Shown piece by piece: positions 44,795-53,951 of a stretch of 64,000 nt of DNA. Every line of letters begins with the position of its first letter. Position 1 is the stretch's first letter. This stretch comes from Chitinophaga caseinilytica (GTDB lineage Bacteria > Bacteroidota > Bacteroidia > Chitinophagales > Chitinophagaceae), in the NCBI RefSeq assembly GCF_038396765.1, contig NZ_CP150096.1:787501-851500 (forward strand), written 5' to 3'. The notes beneath the pieces are model-generated. The model saw only the letters and a list, made by a program, of their open reading frames with translations, was not told the origin of the DNA and searched no databases. The translations under genes were made by a program, and so were the position numbers.

Positions 44795-46042
44795 TCAGAA
44801 TTCCAGGACTTCCTTGTTCCCGAAGTTTTCGTAAGAGGATGTAATGACTTGTTCTCCGGGCCGCAGGCCGTCGAGCACTTCGAAATACACCGGGTTTTTG
44901 CGGCCCAGGGAGATTTTGCGTTTCACGGCGCGCTTGCCGCCGTTTTCCACGACATACACCCAGGAGCCGCCGGTGTCCGAGAAGAATCCGCCCGCAGGCA
45001 AAAGTAAGGCTTCGGAGGATTTCCCCAGTTCTAGGCGGATAGGAGAGGATTGCCCGCGGCGGATTCCTTCCGGAGCGGCCTGTACGAAGTTCATGTCTAC
45101 TTCAAACCTGCCGTTCCGTACTTCGGGATATATTTTGGAGATCACCATTTCATTGGCTTTCCCGTTGAAATCGAAATTGGCTTTCAGCCCGGTCATGATG
45201 CGGTTGATGTAATGCTCGTCCACTTCCGCGCGCATCTTGAAACCGTCCATATCGTCGATCTGCCCGATGTTCTGGCCCGCCTGGATGCTGGTGCCCACTT
45301 CCACGTTGATGGAAGAAAGCTGCCCGTCTACCGGCGCGCGCACCACGAGGTTGGCCAGGTTGTCCTTCATAAGCGAAAGGTTGCGCTGGGTGCGGGCGAT
45401 GGTGCCTTCGAGCTGAACGATCTGGGTTTTGGCGTTATCGAGCTGGTATTCCTGCGACTGCACTTCGATCTGGCGCTGGCGGCTCAGGCGTTCGTATTCG
45501 CGTTTGGTTTTGAGGTATTCCTGCTCGGCTACCACTTTGTCTTTGAAGAGTTTGTGATTCCTATCGAACAGGTCTTTGGCCTGGTCTACCTGGTAATCGA
45601 GGTCGCTGAGGGTCTTTTCCAGGGCGAAGCGGTCCTGTTTGAGCCGGAGCCTTGTGTTCTGGAGCTCGTTGATGAGCCGGTACATTTCCGTTTCCCGGTT
45701 CACGAATTCCATCATGAGCCGCTGGTTTTCCAGCCGGAGGATGGAGTCGCCGGCCTTTACGAGGCTGCCGCCTTCGAGGAACTTGCGGGCAACGTACCCG
45801 CCCTCAATGGCATCCAGCCGGATGGTTTTGAGGGGGTGCACCACCGCCGTTACGGATATGTACTCGTCGAAGGTTCCCTGGGTAACCTTGGAAATGGTGA
45901 TTTTTTCCTTTTCGACGTTGAGCTTGCTGCGCTTGTCGGCGAAGATGAAGCCCCAAAGCAACAGGAGCACCACCGCTCCGCCGCCGCCGTACAGAAATAG
46001 ACGCTGTTTGGTCCAATATTTCTTTTTGATCTGTCTGTCCAT
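44795..46042 (-). CDS. Periplasmic adaptor subunit (HlyD family), first in the operon
   Basis: A 415-residue membrane-fusion protein with a basic N-terminus and one anchor helix (about 18-35, LYGGGGAVVLLLLWGFIF), first lipoyl half, a long coiled-coil hairpin (about 105-215, with many Gln/Arg/Glu heptads), second lipoyl half (VRAPVDGQLSSINVEVGTSI) and beta-barrel domain. ATG 46042 (MDRQIKKKYWTK) is preferred, as the open extension to 46093 would cover the likely promoter. First gene of the operon, divergent from the response-regulator gene, so the 312-base gap between them should hold the control sites. Confidence 0.9.
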   Translation of the reverse strand: MDRQIKKKYWTKQRLFLYGGGGAVVLLLLWGFIFADKRSKLNVEKEKITISKVTQGTFDEYISVTAVVHPLKTIRLDAIEGGYVARKFLEGGSLVKAGDSILRLENQRLMMEFVNRETEMYRLINELQNTRLRLKQDRFALEKTLSDLDYQVDQAKDLFDRNHKLFKDKVVAEQEYLKTKREYERLSRQRQIEVQSQEYQLDNAKTQIVQLEGTIARTQRNLSLMKDNLANLVVRAPVDGQLSSINVEVGTSIQAGQNIGQIDDMDGFKMRAEVDEHYINRIMTGLKANFDFNGKANEMVISKIYPEVRNGRFEVDMNFVQAAPEGIRRGQSSPIRLELGKSSEALLLPAGGFFSDTGGSWVYVVENGGKRAVKRKISLGRKNPVYFEVLDGLRPGEQVITSSYENFGNKEVLEF

Positions 46043-46354
46043 GACTAAAATTGCTGGACAGGAGAAGTCAATCCACATGCCAAGCCATGCCAAACCCCGA
46101 AACCCGCTACCATGGCGGATGGTGAAGCTCCCCTCCCCGCGGGGGCTGTTCCAAAGCGGACAAGGAGTGTCCGTTTCCGGACATCCGGACGGGCATTTCG
46201 GCCGGCTTAAAATATCCTCCGCACGTCCCGAATGTTTGTTAATATTGCCACGGCAGGGCTATTCCGGCGAAAAAAGAAGGCGCCGCCGCAGGTGGGGCCG
46301 CCATCCCGGAATACGTTTTGCTGTCTTCAACCCAAACGCATTAATCCTATATTC
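46043..46354. promoter_or_regulatory. Divergent control region of exporter operon and two-component system
   Basis: No gene is seen in these 312 bases. A sigma-54-like sequence, TGGCATGTGGATTGA, runs leftward at 46082-46068 (TGGCA and TTG at the right spacing; the last base should be C). Further out, CGGACA half-sites occur in alternating orientation at 46157-46162, 46168-46173 and 46178-46183, plus TCCGGA pairs to 46189, about 75-110 bases behind the promoter, as enhancer sites for an NtrC-type activator would be. A CCCCGCGGGG palindrome lies at 46135-46144. Confidence 0.4.
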
Positions 46355-47701
46355 ATGAGCATCCAGCAAGGTAAAATTTTGATCGTGGACGACGACGTGG
46401 ACGTGCTCCGCGCCGCCAGGCTTCTCCTTAAAAGACATTTCGCACAGGTCGATTTCGAAAAAAACCCGCAAAAGATCCCCTATCTCGTTTCCAATTTCGA
46501 ATACGACGTCATCCTGCTGGACATGAACTTTACCCGCGACCTTTCCAGCGGAAAGGAAGGGTTCGAATGGCTCGATAAAATCCTCGATATCAATCCCAAA
46601 GCCACCGTGGTCCTCTTCACCGCCTATGGCGACGTGGAAATGGCCGTTCGCGCCATTAAGGCCGGCGCGGCCGACTTCGTGCTGAAGCCCTGGGAAAACG
46701 ATAAGCTCCTCGCCGCCATGCAAACCGCCGTAGCCACCAACCAGGCCAAGCAGGAAAAGAAGGCCGGCGGGGCCACCCTGCATACCGGGAATGTGCTCAT
46801 CGGCGACAGTCCGGCCATGCAGGAAGTCCTCGAAACCGTGGGCCGCGTGGCGGGAACGGACGCCAACATCCTCATCCTCGGTGAGAACGGGACGGGGAAA
46901 GACTTGCTGGCCCGGCACATCCACGCCCTCAGCATGCGGAAAGAAAAGCCCATCGTGCCCGTAGACCTCGGCGCCATCAGCGAAACCCTCTTCGAAAGCG
47001 AACTGTTCGGCCACGTCAAAGGCGCCTTCACCGACGCGCGCGACGACCGCGCCGGCCGTTTCGAAGAAGCCGCCGGCGGCACCATTTTCCTCGATGAGAT
47101 CGGCAACATTTCCGTTCCCTTCCAGGCGAAACTGCTGACCGTGCTGCAAAACCGGCTGGTGACGCGCGTGGGCTCCAACAAACAGATACCCATCGACGTA
47201 AGGCTGATTTCCGCTACCAACAAAAACATCCAGCAGCTGGCCGCTTCCGGTCAGTTCCGGCAGGATTTGCTATACCGCATCAATACCATCGAAGTGCACC
47301 TGCCGCCCCTGCGCGAGCGGCGGGAAGACATCGTGCCCCTGGCCGAATATTTCCTCGGTATGTACCGCAAGAAATACAACCGGCCGGTGGCGTTCCTCCA
47401 CGAAACCCTCATCACCCAGCTCGAAAATTACGAGTGGCCGGGCAACATCCGCGAATTGCAACATGCCATCGAGCGGGCGGTGATTTTGTGCCAGGGCAAA
47501 ACCCTCATGCCCAAAGATGTGTTCGTGAAATCGACCGCGTCTTCCGAGAAACTGGATACTGGTTTCAACCTGGAAGATATGGAACGGAACATGATCGCAC
47601 AGGCGTTGAAACAATGTAACGGAAATATTACCGATGCCGCTCGGGAACTGGGTTTGAGCCGTGCAGCACTGTATCGCCGGATGGAAAAATACAATCTCTG
47701 A
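46355..47701 (+). CDS. NtrC-type sigma-54-dependent response regulator
   Basis: A 448-residue protein with receiver domain (residues 6-125; acidic DDD 12-14, phospho-Asp56 in VILLDMN, Lys111), AAA+ activator domain (Walker A GENGTGKD 176-183, Walker B GGTIFLDE 241-248) and Fis-type DNA-binding helices (about 420-446, NITDAARELGLSRAALYRRM). The loop that touches sigma-54 reads GAFTDA (223-228) instead of the canonical GAFTGA. The start at 46355 gives MSIQQGKILIVDDD. The histidine kinase gene begins two bases after its stop, so they form one two-component system, probably acting on the divergent exporter operon. Confidence 0.93.
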   Translation: MSIQQGKILIVDDDVDVLRAARLLLKRHFAQVDFEKNPQKIPYLVSNFEYDVILLDMNFTRDLSSGKEGFEWLDKILDINPKATVVLFTAYGDVEMAVRAIKAGAADFVLKPWENDKLLAAMQTAVATNQAKQEKKAGGATLHTGNVLIGDSPAMQEVLETVGRVAGTDANILILGENGTGKDLLARHIHALSMRKEKPIVPVDLGAISETLFESELFGHVKGAFTDARDDRAGRFEEAAGGTIFLDEIGNISVPFQAKLLTVLQNRLVTRVGSNKQIPIDVRLISATNKNIQQLAASGQFRQDLLYRINTIEVHLPPLRERREDIVPLAEYFLGMYRKKYNRPVAFLHETLITQLENYEWPGNIRELQHAIERAVILCQGKTLMPKDVFVKSTASSEKLDTGFNLEDMERNMIAQALKQCNGNITDAARELGLSRAALYRRMEKYNL

Positions 47702-47702
47702 C

Positions 47703-49034
47703 ATGAACCGTTTCAGCGTCAATATCCTGCTGCGCCTCGTGGTGCTGATCCTGACCGTGGCGGCGGGCTTTGCGGTTTGGCAGGCCGGTTACCCGCTGCT
47801 GATCTGGCTCGTGGTACCATTCCTCATCGCGCAGGTGGTATCGCTTTACCATTATCTGAACCGCGTGAACCGGAAACTCACCCTGTTCCTGGAAGCCATC
47901 CGGTACGAGGACTTTTCCATCCGCTTCAGCGCAGACAATAAGCTGGGCAAGAGCTTCAGCGCCCTCAACCACCAGTTCAACGAAGTGCTCGAAGCCTTCC
48001 GGCAAACGCGCGCGGAAAGGGAAGCCAATCTCAAGTATATCGATACCATCATCCAGCATATCAGCATCGGCATTTTTTCTTTCGATGCCGATGGAAAGAT
48101 CGAACTGATCAACCCCGCGGCTTTCCGGCTGCTGGGCATTTACCGGCTGCGGTATATCGATGAACTGAAGAACGTCCACCCCGATCTCGCACAATTGCTG
48201 CTGGCATTGCCCGCCGGCCAGAAAACGCTGTACGCCACGCAAAACGGCCAGCAGCTTTCGATCCACGCGGCGAGCGTGCGGCTGCAGGGGCGCCTCGTGA
48301 AGCTGATCTCCCTCCAGAACATCCATGCCGAGCTGCAGCAGAAAGAGCTGGAAGCCTGGCAAAACCTCACGAAGATCCTGCGCCACGAGATCATGAACTC
48401 CGTGACGCCCATCGTGAGCCTCATCGGCACCATGCAGGATATCGTGCAGTACGACCTGGCGGCTACCGACGAGCAGAACGATGCCGTGGGCGACCTCCGC
48501 GAAGCCCTCGAAACTATCGAAAGCCGCAGCAAAGGCATCATGAACTTCGTGAACGCCTACCGCGATTACACGACGCTGCCCAAGCCGCAGTTCACCACCC
48601 TCAACCTGAAACAACTCATCAACTCCGTCAGCAACCTCCTGCTGGCCGATATGAAAGCCAAAGGCATCCGGTACCGGGCGCATGTGTCGCCCGACAATAT
48701 CGAGATCCACGCCGATGAAACGCAGCTGCAGATGGTGCTCATCAACCTCATCAAAAACGCCATGGACGCGCTGGACCAGACCGAGGAGCCGCTGATCACC
48801 GTAAAAGGCTCGTTTAACGGGCAACAGGTGATCATCGAGATCACCGACAACGGCCCAGGCATCGACCCGGACGCGCAGGAAAAGATCTTCATCCCCTTCT
48901 TCACCACTAAAAAAACCGGCTCCGGGATCGGGCTGAGCCTCAGCCAGCAGATCATCCAGATGCACGGCGGACAATTAAAACTGAGCAGCATCCCCGAAAA
49001 GGGTACCACTTTTTATGTATTGCTCACCAATTAA
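47703..49034 (+). CDS. NtrB/NtrY-type sensor histidine kinase
   Basis: A 443-residue kinase with two membrane helices (about 8-25 and 30-50) that leave almost no periplasmic loop, a linker, a PAS-like domain (about 110-205), the phospho-acceptor helix ILRHEIMNSVTPI (His228), and an ATPase domain with N-box NLIKNAMDAL (348-357), G1 DNGPGID (382-388) and G2 GSGIGLSL. Without a sensor loop it probably senses inside the membrane or through the PAS domain. It starts two bases after the response regulator and forms its partner. Confidence 0.93.
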   Translation: MNRFSVNILLRLVVLILTVAAGFAVWQAGYPLLIWLVVPFLIAQVVSLYHYLNRVNRKLTLFLEAIRYEDFSIRFSADNKLGKSFSALNHQFNEVLEAFRQTRAEREANLKYIDTIIQHISIGIFSFDADGKIELINPAAFRLLGIYRLRYIDELKNVHPDLAQLLLALPAGQKTLYATQNGQQLSIHAASVRLQGRLVKLISLQNIHAELQQKELEAWQNLTKILRHEIMNSVTPIVSLIGTMQDIVQYDLAATDEQNDAVGDLREALETIESRSKGIMNFVNAYRDYTTLPKPQFTTLNLKQLINSVSNLLLADMKAKGIRYRAHVSPDNIEIHADETQLQMVLINLIKNAMDALDQTEEPLITVKGSFNGQQVIIEITDNGPGIDPDAQEKIFIPFFTTKKTGSGIGLSLSQQIIQMHGGQLKLSSIPEKGTTFYVLLTN

Positions 49035-49067
49035 AAAGGGTGTAAGTTGAGGGTACAATTCCACAAC

Positions 49068-49733
49068 ATGAAACCTGCCTATTGGATAACAGTATATTTC
49101 CTCGCGTTGCTCGCGGATATCGGGATGATCGTTTTCGACGTTCCGCAGGCCCGCTTTATCACCAAGCCCCTGCTGATGATCCTGCTGGGGGTGTACGGAT
49201 GGGTGCTGGCGGGGAAGCTGCAATATTCTTCCCGGAATTTCATTTTCGCCGCGGTGATCTTTTCCTGGTCGGGCGATGTGTTTTTACTGTTCCCGCAATA
49301 TTTCCTGCCCGGGCTGGTCAGCTTTCTCACGGCGCATTTGATGTACATCGGGTTCTTCGGCTGGTCGAAACCCCGGCCGAAAATGGGGATCGTGGAGAAA
49401 ATGGCCATGGTAGCGGTGTTGGGATATGCGGTCATCGTGCTGTCCATGCTGTACCCGAAAGCGGGCGAGATGAAGATACCCGTTGTGTTTTACACCATCG
49501 TCATCACGTCGATGCTGATATTGGCGGTCCGCGCGTTCGGGTTCGGAGCGCCCTGGTACGGGGTGCGCTGCATCCTGGGGGCTTTCTTTTTCGTGGTGTC
49601 TGACACGGTGCTGGCGTTCCAGCTTTTTTATGCGGATTTCCCTTTCAGCGGCGTCGTCGTTATGGCAACGTACGGAGTGGCGCAGTGGCTCATCGTGTCG
49701 GGGAGTTTATACTATTTGAGAAACAGGATTTAA
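49068..49733 (+). CDS. Lysoplasmalogenase (YhhN/TMEM86 family)
   Basis: A 221-residue integral membrane protein with about eight helices. It carries the family pattern: an Asp in the second-half helix (FSWSGDVFLLFPQYFLPGLVSFLTAHLMYIGFF, landmarks SGDVFLL and AHLMY) and a late FFVVSDTVLAFQLF with another Asp. Members hydrolyse the vinyl-ether bond of lysoplasmalogens; whether this bacterium has plasmalogens is unknown, so the substrate may differ. ATG 49068 is preferred to the TTG at 49047. It follows the kinase by 33 bases and may be co-transcribed. Confidence 0.88.
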   Translation: MKPAYWITVYFLALLADIGMIVFDVPQARFITKPLLMILLGVYGWVLAGKLQYSSRNFIFAAVIFSWSGDVFLLFPQYFLPGLVSFLTAHLMYIGFFGWSKPRPKMGIVEKMAMVAVLGYAVIVLSMLYPKAGEMKIPVVFYTIVITSMLILAVRAFGFGAPWYGVRCILGAFFFVVSDTVLAFQLFYADFPFSGVVVMATYGVAQWLIVSGSLYYLRNRI

Positions 49734-49742
49734 TCACAAACC

Positions 49743-51365
49743 ATGCTTCGAAAATTAACCGTTCTACTCGCGGCATCGCTGACGTTGCAGGGCGCCCGGG
49801 CGCAGTCCTGGCAAGATACGCTCGCAAAGATCGAAACCGCTTTCGCGCAATTCAAGCCCGACATCGCCGGTGCGCAATTCGCCATCAGCCGCAACGGGAA
49901 AGTGATTTTTTCGAAAGCCTGGGGGATGGCCGACCTCGAGCACAACGTTCCCATGACCACCACTTCGCTCATCGAAGCGGGAAGCGTCAGCAAACAATTC
50001 ACCGCCGCGTCGATACTCATGCTGGAACAGATGGGGAAATTGTCGGTGGACGACGATGTGCGCAAATACATCCCCGAGTTGCCGGAATACGGTCATCCCA
50101 TCAAAATATCGCATTTGCTGCATCATTCGAGCGGGCTGAAAGACTGGGGCGCCGTGGCATCGCTCAATGGCTGGCCGCGGGCGGAAAAGAATTACACGAA
50201 TGACGATGCGCTGCGCATCATTTGCCGGCAGAAAACCCTGAACTACGTTCCCGGGGCCGAATACATTTATTCCAATTCCAACTACACGTTGCTGGCGCTC
50301 ATCGTGGAGCGCGTGTCGAAGGAATCGCTGGAAGCATTCACCAAAGCCCACATCTTCACACCGGCCGGTATGAGCGGCTCGCTGTGGCGGATGGACCTCC
50401 GCCGCATGGTCCCCAACCGGGCCGTGGCGTACGGTATTGGCAATGGAATGCTGTACGTCAACATGCCCAACGAAAGCGTGTACGGACATGCCGGACTGCT
50501 CACCACGGCCGAGGAGCTCCTCAAATGGAACGAGCTGTATACGACCGGGAAGTTCGGTTCCCCTTCCCTCTATGCCAAACAAACGGAAACGGTGCCGCTG
50601 ACAGGCGGCCAACCGGCCATGTACGCCGCCGGACTCATGACCACCCCTTTCAACGGCTTCCCTGCCGTAACGCATTCCGGCGCTACAGCGGGCTACCGGT
50701 GCAACCTGGAGTATTTCCCGGAGCAGGGCATGTCGTTCGCTTTTCTGTCGAACACTTCCCAGTTCGACCGCTCCCCCACCAACCCTGCAGCCCTGGCGCG
50801 CAATATTTTCATCCCCGAACCGCTTCCGAAAAACCCGCCGCCGCCACCCGCGCCGGCCATCGCCATCCAGGAAGAAACCCTCCGCAGCTTTGCCGGGTGG
50901 TACCGCTACGAACCGAATGACCAACCTATAAAAATCACGTATTCCGACGGCAAGCTGTACGACAATACCCAGCAATTGAAGATTGAAGGGGCCAACGCGT
51001 TCCGCAACAGCGGCGGATTACGGTACGTTTTCGGGAACGGCGACCTGACGCTGGTGACGAAAGAAAACAGCCGCTTCGTGTTTAAACGGGCAGAAAACCC
51101 GGACACCGCCGCCCACTCCCAATTCACCGGCGAATACCTTTCCGAAGAAGCAGAAGCCCGCTGGACGATCGGGCTGGACAACAAAAACCTGGTCGTCAAG
51201 GTAGACCGGCCGGGCTACGACTCCCCCATGAAACCGCTGTATAAAGACGCTTTCGAGACGGAACTGGGGCTGGTGCGCTTCCTGTGCGACGGGCAAAACC
51301 GTGTAACCGGGCTCGAGGTAACGTCTGGCCGGGCGCGGAAGGTGCCATTTACAAAGGCCAAGTAA
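49743..51365 (+). CDS. Secreted serine hydrolase (class C beta-lactamase/AmpH-like family)
   Basis: A 540-residue protein with a signal peptide (about 1-20, LQGARA) and a beta-lactamase-fold domain (about 22-370): nucleophile motif SVSK (Ser81, Lys84), Tyr motif YSNSNY (about 178) and late HSGATAGYR in place of KTG. This pattern is found in esterases, D-aminopeptidases and DD-peptidases as well as beta-lactamases, so substrate is unknown. After a Pro-rich hinge (PKNPPPPPAPA) there is a C-terminal beta-barrel-like domain (about 385-540) common in Bacteroidota members. It begins nine bases after the lysoplasmalogenase. Confidence 0.9.
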   Translation: MLRKLTVLLAASLTLQGARAQSWQDTLAKIETAFAQFKPDIAGAQFAISRNGKVIFSKAWGMADLEHNVPMTTTSLIEAGSVSKQFTAASILMLEQMGKLSVDDDVRKYIPELPEYGHPIKISHLLHHSSGLKDWGAVASLNGWPRAEKNYTNDDALRIICRQKTLNYVPGAEYIYSNSNYTLLALIVERVSKESLEAFTKAHIFTPAGMSGSLWRMDLRRMVPNRAVAYGIGNGMLYVNMPNESVYGHAGLLTTAEELLKWNELYTTGKFGSPSLYAKQTETVPLTGGQPAMYAAGLMTTPFNGFPAVTHSGATAGYRCNLEYFPEQGMSFAFLSNTSQFDRSPTNPAALARNIFIPEPLPKNPPPPPAPAIAIQEETLRSFAGWYRYEPNDQPIKITYSDGKLYDNTQQLKIEGANAFRNSGGLRYVFGNGDLTLVTKENSRFVFKRAENPDTAAHSQFTGEYLSEEAEARWTIGLDNKNLVVKVDRPGYDSPMKPLYKDAFETELGLVRFLCDGQNRVTGLEVTSGRARKVPFTKAK

Positions 51366-51378
51366 TCCGATTATTAAC

Positions 51379-51386
51379 TAATTTTG
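51379..51386 (+). promoter_or_regulatory. -7 element (TAATTTTG), nadB
   Basis: TAATTTTG abuts the first ATG (51387) and ends six bases before the second ATG (51393). If used as a promoter, the transcript would start at or near 51393 and be leaderless from that codon. Confidence 0.4.
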
Positions 51387-52994
51387 ATGCCTATGCATCA
51401 AACAGATTTTCTGGTGGTGGGTTCCGGCATCGCGGGGCTCACGTATGCGCTGAAAGTGGCCGGCCAGTTCCCGGACAAAAAGGTGACCATCATTACCAAG
51501 ACACGGGAAGACGAGACCAATACCAAGTACGCCCAGGGCGGCGTGGCGGTGGTCAACGACCTGGAGAACGACAGCTTCGAGAAACATATTGAAGACACGC
51601 TGATCGCCGGCGATGGGCTTTGTAACGAGAAGATCGTCGAAATCGTAGTGAAGGAAGGGCCAGACAGGGTGAACGAACTGATCGCCTGGGGCGCGCAGTT
51701 CGATAAGTCGCCCGACGGCGACCTGGCGCTCGGCAAGGAAGGCGGGCACTCCGAATTCCGCGTTATCCACCACAAAGACGTGACCGGCCGCGAAATCGAG
51801 CGCGCATTGCTGGACGCCGTCCGCAGCCAGAAAAACATCGAAGTCGTGACGCATTGCTTCGTGCTGGACCTCATCACCCAGCACCACCTCGGCTACCTCG
51901 TCACCAAATCCACACAAGACATCGAGTGCTTCGGGATTTACGTCCTCAATCAGAAAACCAACCGGATCGAAAAAATCCTGTCGCGCCTCACGCTCCTCGC
52001 TACCGGCGGTAACGGACAGGTATACCGTACCACCACCAATCCCGCCATCGCCACGGGCGACGGGGTAGCGATGGTTTACCGCGCCAAGGGAAGGATCGAG
52101 AACATGGAGTTCATCCAATTCCACCCTACGGCATTGTACCAGGTGGGCGTGAGCGGGCAATCGTTCCTCATCACCGAAGCCGTGCGCGGCGACGGCGGTA
52201 TCCTGCGGAACGCGGCCGGCGAGGATTTCATGCATAAGTACGACCAGCGGCTTTCCCTCGCCCCGCGCGACATCGTGGCCCGCGCCATCGACAGTGAGAT
52301 GAAGATCACCGGTACCGAGCACGTCTATCTCGATTGCCGGCATATGGACATCGAGAAATTTATCCATCACTTCCCGAATATTTACCAGAAATGCAAGTCG
52401 ATCGGGATCGATGTGTCGAAAGACATGATCCCTGTTGCCCCGGCGGCCCATTACAGCTGCGGCGGTATTAAAACCGACGAGCACGGGCGTACATCGATCC
52501 TGAACCTCTATGCCTGCGGAGAATGCGCCAGCACGGGGCTTCACGGTGCCAACCGCCTCGCGTCCAACTCCCTGCTGGAAGCGATGGTGTTTGCCCATCG
52601 CTGCTACCTCGATGCTATCACGGCCCTGGAGCGCACCGCCATCCGGGCCGATGTTCCGGACTGGAACACCCTGGGCACCACCGCGCCGAAGGAAATGATC
52701 CTCATCACGCAAAGCCTTAAAGAACTGAAGCAGATCATGAGCGATTATGTGGGCATCGTCCGCACGAACGTCCGCCTGGAAAGGGCCATGCGCCGGTTAG
52801 ATATGCTGCATCTCGAAACGGAAGCCCTTTACCGGGAAACCGCCGTTTCGCCCCAGCTTTGCGAGCTGCGCAACCTGATCACCGCCGGTTACCTCATCGT
52901 GAAAGGCGCCGCCTTCCGGAAAGAAAGCCGCGGATTACATTACAACACCGATTACCCGTCAAAAAGCGAACTGGTTCAGAATATCATACTGTAG
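51387..52994 (+). CDS. nadB: L-aspartate oxidase
   Basis: A 535-residue flavoprotein that oxidises L-aspartate to iminoaspartate, the first step of de novo NAD synthesis. The FAD fold starts FLVVGSGIAGLTYAL. Further landmarks are the ARG-binding KYAQGGVAVV, TGGNGQVY, MEFIQFHPTALY, EAVRGDGGILRN and the closing CGECASTGLHGANRLASNSLLEA stretch (landmark GANRLASNSL). ATG 51387 and ATG 51393 are both possible, and the -7 element favours the second. nadC is in another operon at 13789; nadA is not in the window. Confidence 0.95.
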   Translation: MPMHQTDFLVVGSGIAGLTYALKVAGQFPDKKVTIITKTREDETNTKYAQGGVAVVNDLENDSFEKHIEDTLIAGDGLCNEKIVEIVVKEGPDRVNELIAWGAQFDKSPDGDLALGKEGGHSEFRVIHHKDVTGREIERALLDAVRSQKNIEVVTHCFVLDLITQHHLGYLVTKSTQDIECFGIYVLNQKTNRIEKILSRLTLLATGGNGQVYRTTTNPAIATGDGVAMVYRAKGRIENMEFIQFHPTALYQVGVSGQSFLITEAVRGDGGILRNAAGEDFMHKYDQRLSLAPRDIVARAIDSEMKITGTEHVYLDCRHMDIEKFIHHFPNIYQKCKSIGIDVSKDMIPVAPAAHYSCGGIKTDEHGRTSILNLYACGECASTGLHGANRLASNSLLEAMVFAHRCYLDAITALERTAIRADVPDWNTLGTTAPKEMILITQSLKELKQIMSDYVGIVRTNVRLERAMRRLDMLHLETEALYRETAVSPQLCELRNLITAGYLIVKGAAFRKESRGLHYNTDYPSKSELVQNIIL

Positions 52995-53012
52995 AGAAAA
53001 GAGAGCGAGGTT

Positions 53013-53894
53013 ATGTATTATATTTTACTGGCATTTTGTTACAGCGTTTCCATCCTGCCCTTGTGGGTTTTGTACCGCATCAGCGACCTGTTGTATGTGT
53101 TCGTGTACCATATTCTCGGGTACCGCAGGAAAGTGGTGCTGGGCAACCTCCGCCAGGCGTTCCCGGACAAGCCGGAGGCAGACATCCGGCGGATGGCGCG
53201 GAAATATTACCGCAACCTCACAGATATGATGGTGGAAACCATCAAGCTGCTCACCATGAGCAAAGCCTCTCTGCAAAAGCGTTTCATCTGCGACCTCGGC
53301 CCGCTGAACAAACTGTACAACGAAGGCCGTAGCTGCCAGTTGCACCTGGGGCATAACTTCAACTGGGAATGGGCCAACCTGTTTTGCATGCAGGGCGTTC
53401 AGTTCCCTTTCCTCGTCGTGTTCATGCCCATTACCACCAAAGCCGTCAACCGGATGTTCCGCCATTTCCGTGAAAAGTTCGGGACGGTGCTCATCCCCGC
53501 CAACGACATGCGCAACGGCATGGCGCCCTGGATGGGAAAGCAATACCTGCTGGCCCTGGTGGCCGATCAGAACCCCGGCAATCCGCGCCGCTGCTACTGG
53601 TACCCGTTCCTCAACAAGATGACGGCGTTTTACAAAGGGCCGGAAATGAGCGCCCGGCGCAACGATATCCCGGTGGTGTTTGCAGACATCCGCAAAACGA
53701 AACGCGGACATTACGAAGCCCGGCTCACCCTCGCGTTCGAACACCCTACGCAAACGAAAGAAGGCGAGATCACGGAAGCGTTCGTCCGCTACCTCGAAAA
53801 AAACATCTACGAGCAGCCCGAAGTCTGGGTTTGGAGCCACCGCCGCTGGAAGCACGAGTGGAAGCCGGAATATGCAGACGAGCAGCCGAAATGA
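53013..53894 (+). CDS. Lipid A biosynthesis acyltransferase (LpxL/HtrB family)
   Basis: A 293-residue membrane-bound acyltransferase with an N-terminal anchor (about 3-25). Its catalytic HX4E motif is in LHLGHNFNWEW (His near 112), and it has the family's later LVADQNPGNP and VVFADIRKTKRG segments. It adds a secondary acyl chain to lipid A at the inner-membrane face, completing the pathway in which lpxH (6134) acts earlier. It starts 18 bases after nadB and is probably co-transcribed, and it ends at a strong two-way terminator. Confidence 0.88.
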   Translation: MYYILLAFCYSVSILPLWVLYRISDLLYVFVYHILGYRRKVVLGNLRQAFPDKPEADIRRMARKYYRNLTDMMVETIKLLTMSKASLQKRFICDLGPLNKLYNEGRSCQLHLGHNFNWEWANLFCMQGVQFPFLVVFMPITTKAVNRMFRHFREKFGTVLIPANDMRNGMAPWMGKQYLLALVADQNPGNPRRCYWYPFLNKMTAFYKGPEMSARRNDIPVVFADIRKTKRGHYEARLTLAFEHPTQTKEGEITEAFVRYLEKNIYEQPEVWVWSHRRWKHEWKPEYADEQPK

Positions 53895-53903
53895 ACGAAC
53901 TAA

Positions 53904-53935
53904 AAAAGGGCGTCTCCGGTCGGAGGCGCCCTTTT
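53904..53935. terminator. Two-way terminator
   Basis: GGGCGTCTCC (53908-53917) pairs with GGAGGCGCCC (53922-53931; one G-T pair), loop GGTC, with A runs before and T after. It serves the acyltransferase (+) and the LysM gene (-). Confidence 0.88.
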
Positions 53936-53951
53936 ATTATGTTGCGGGTCG

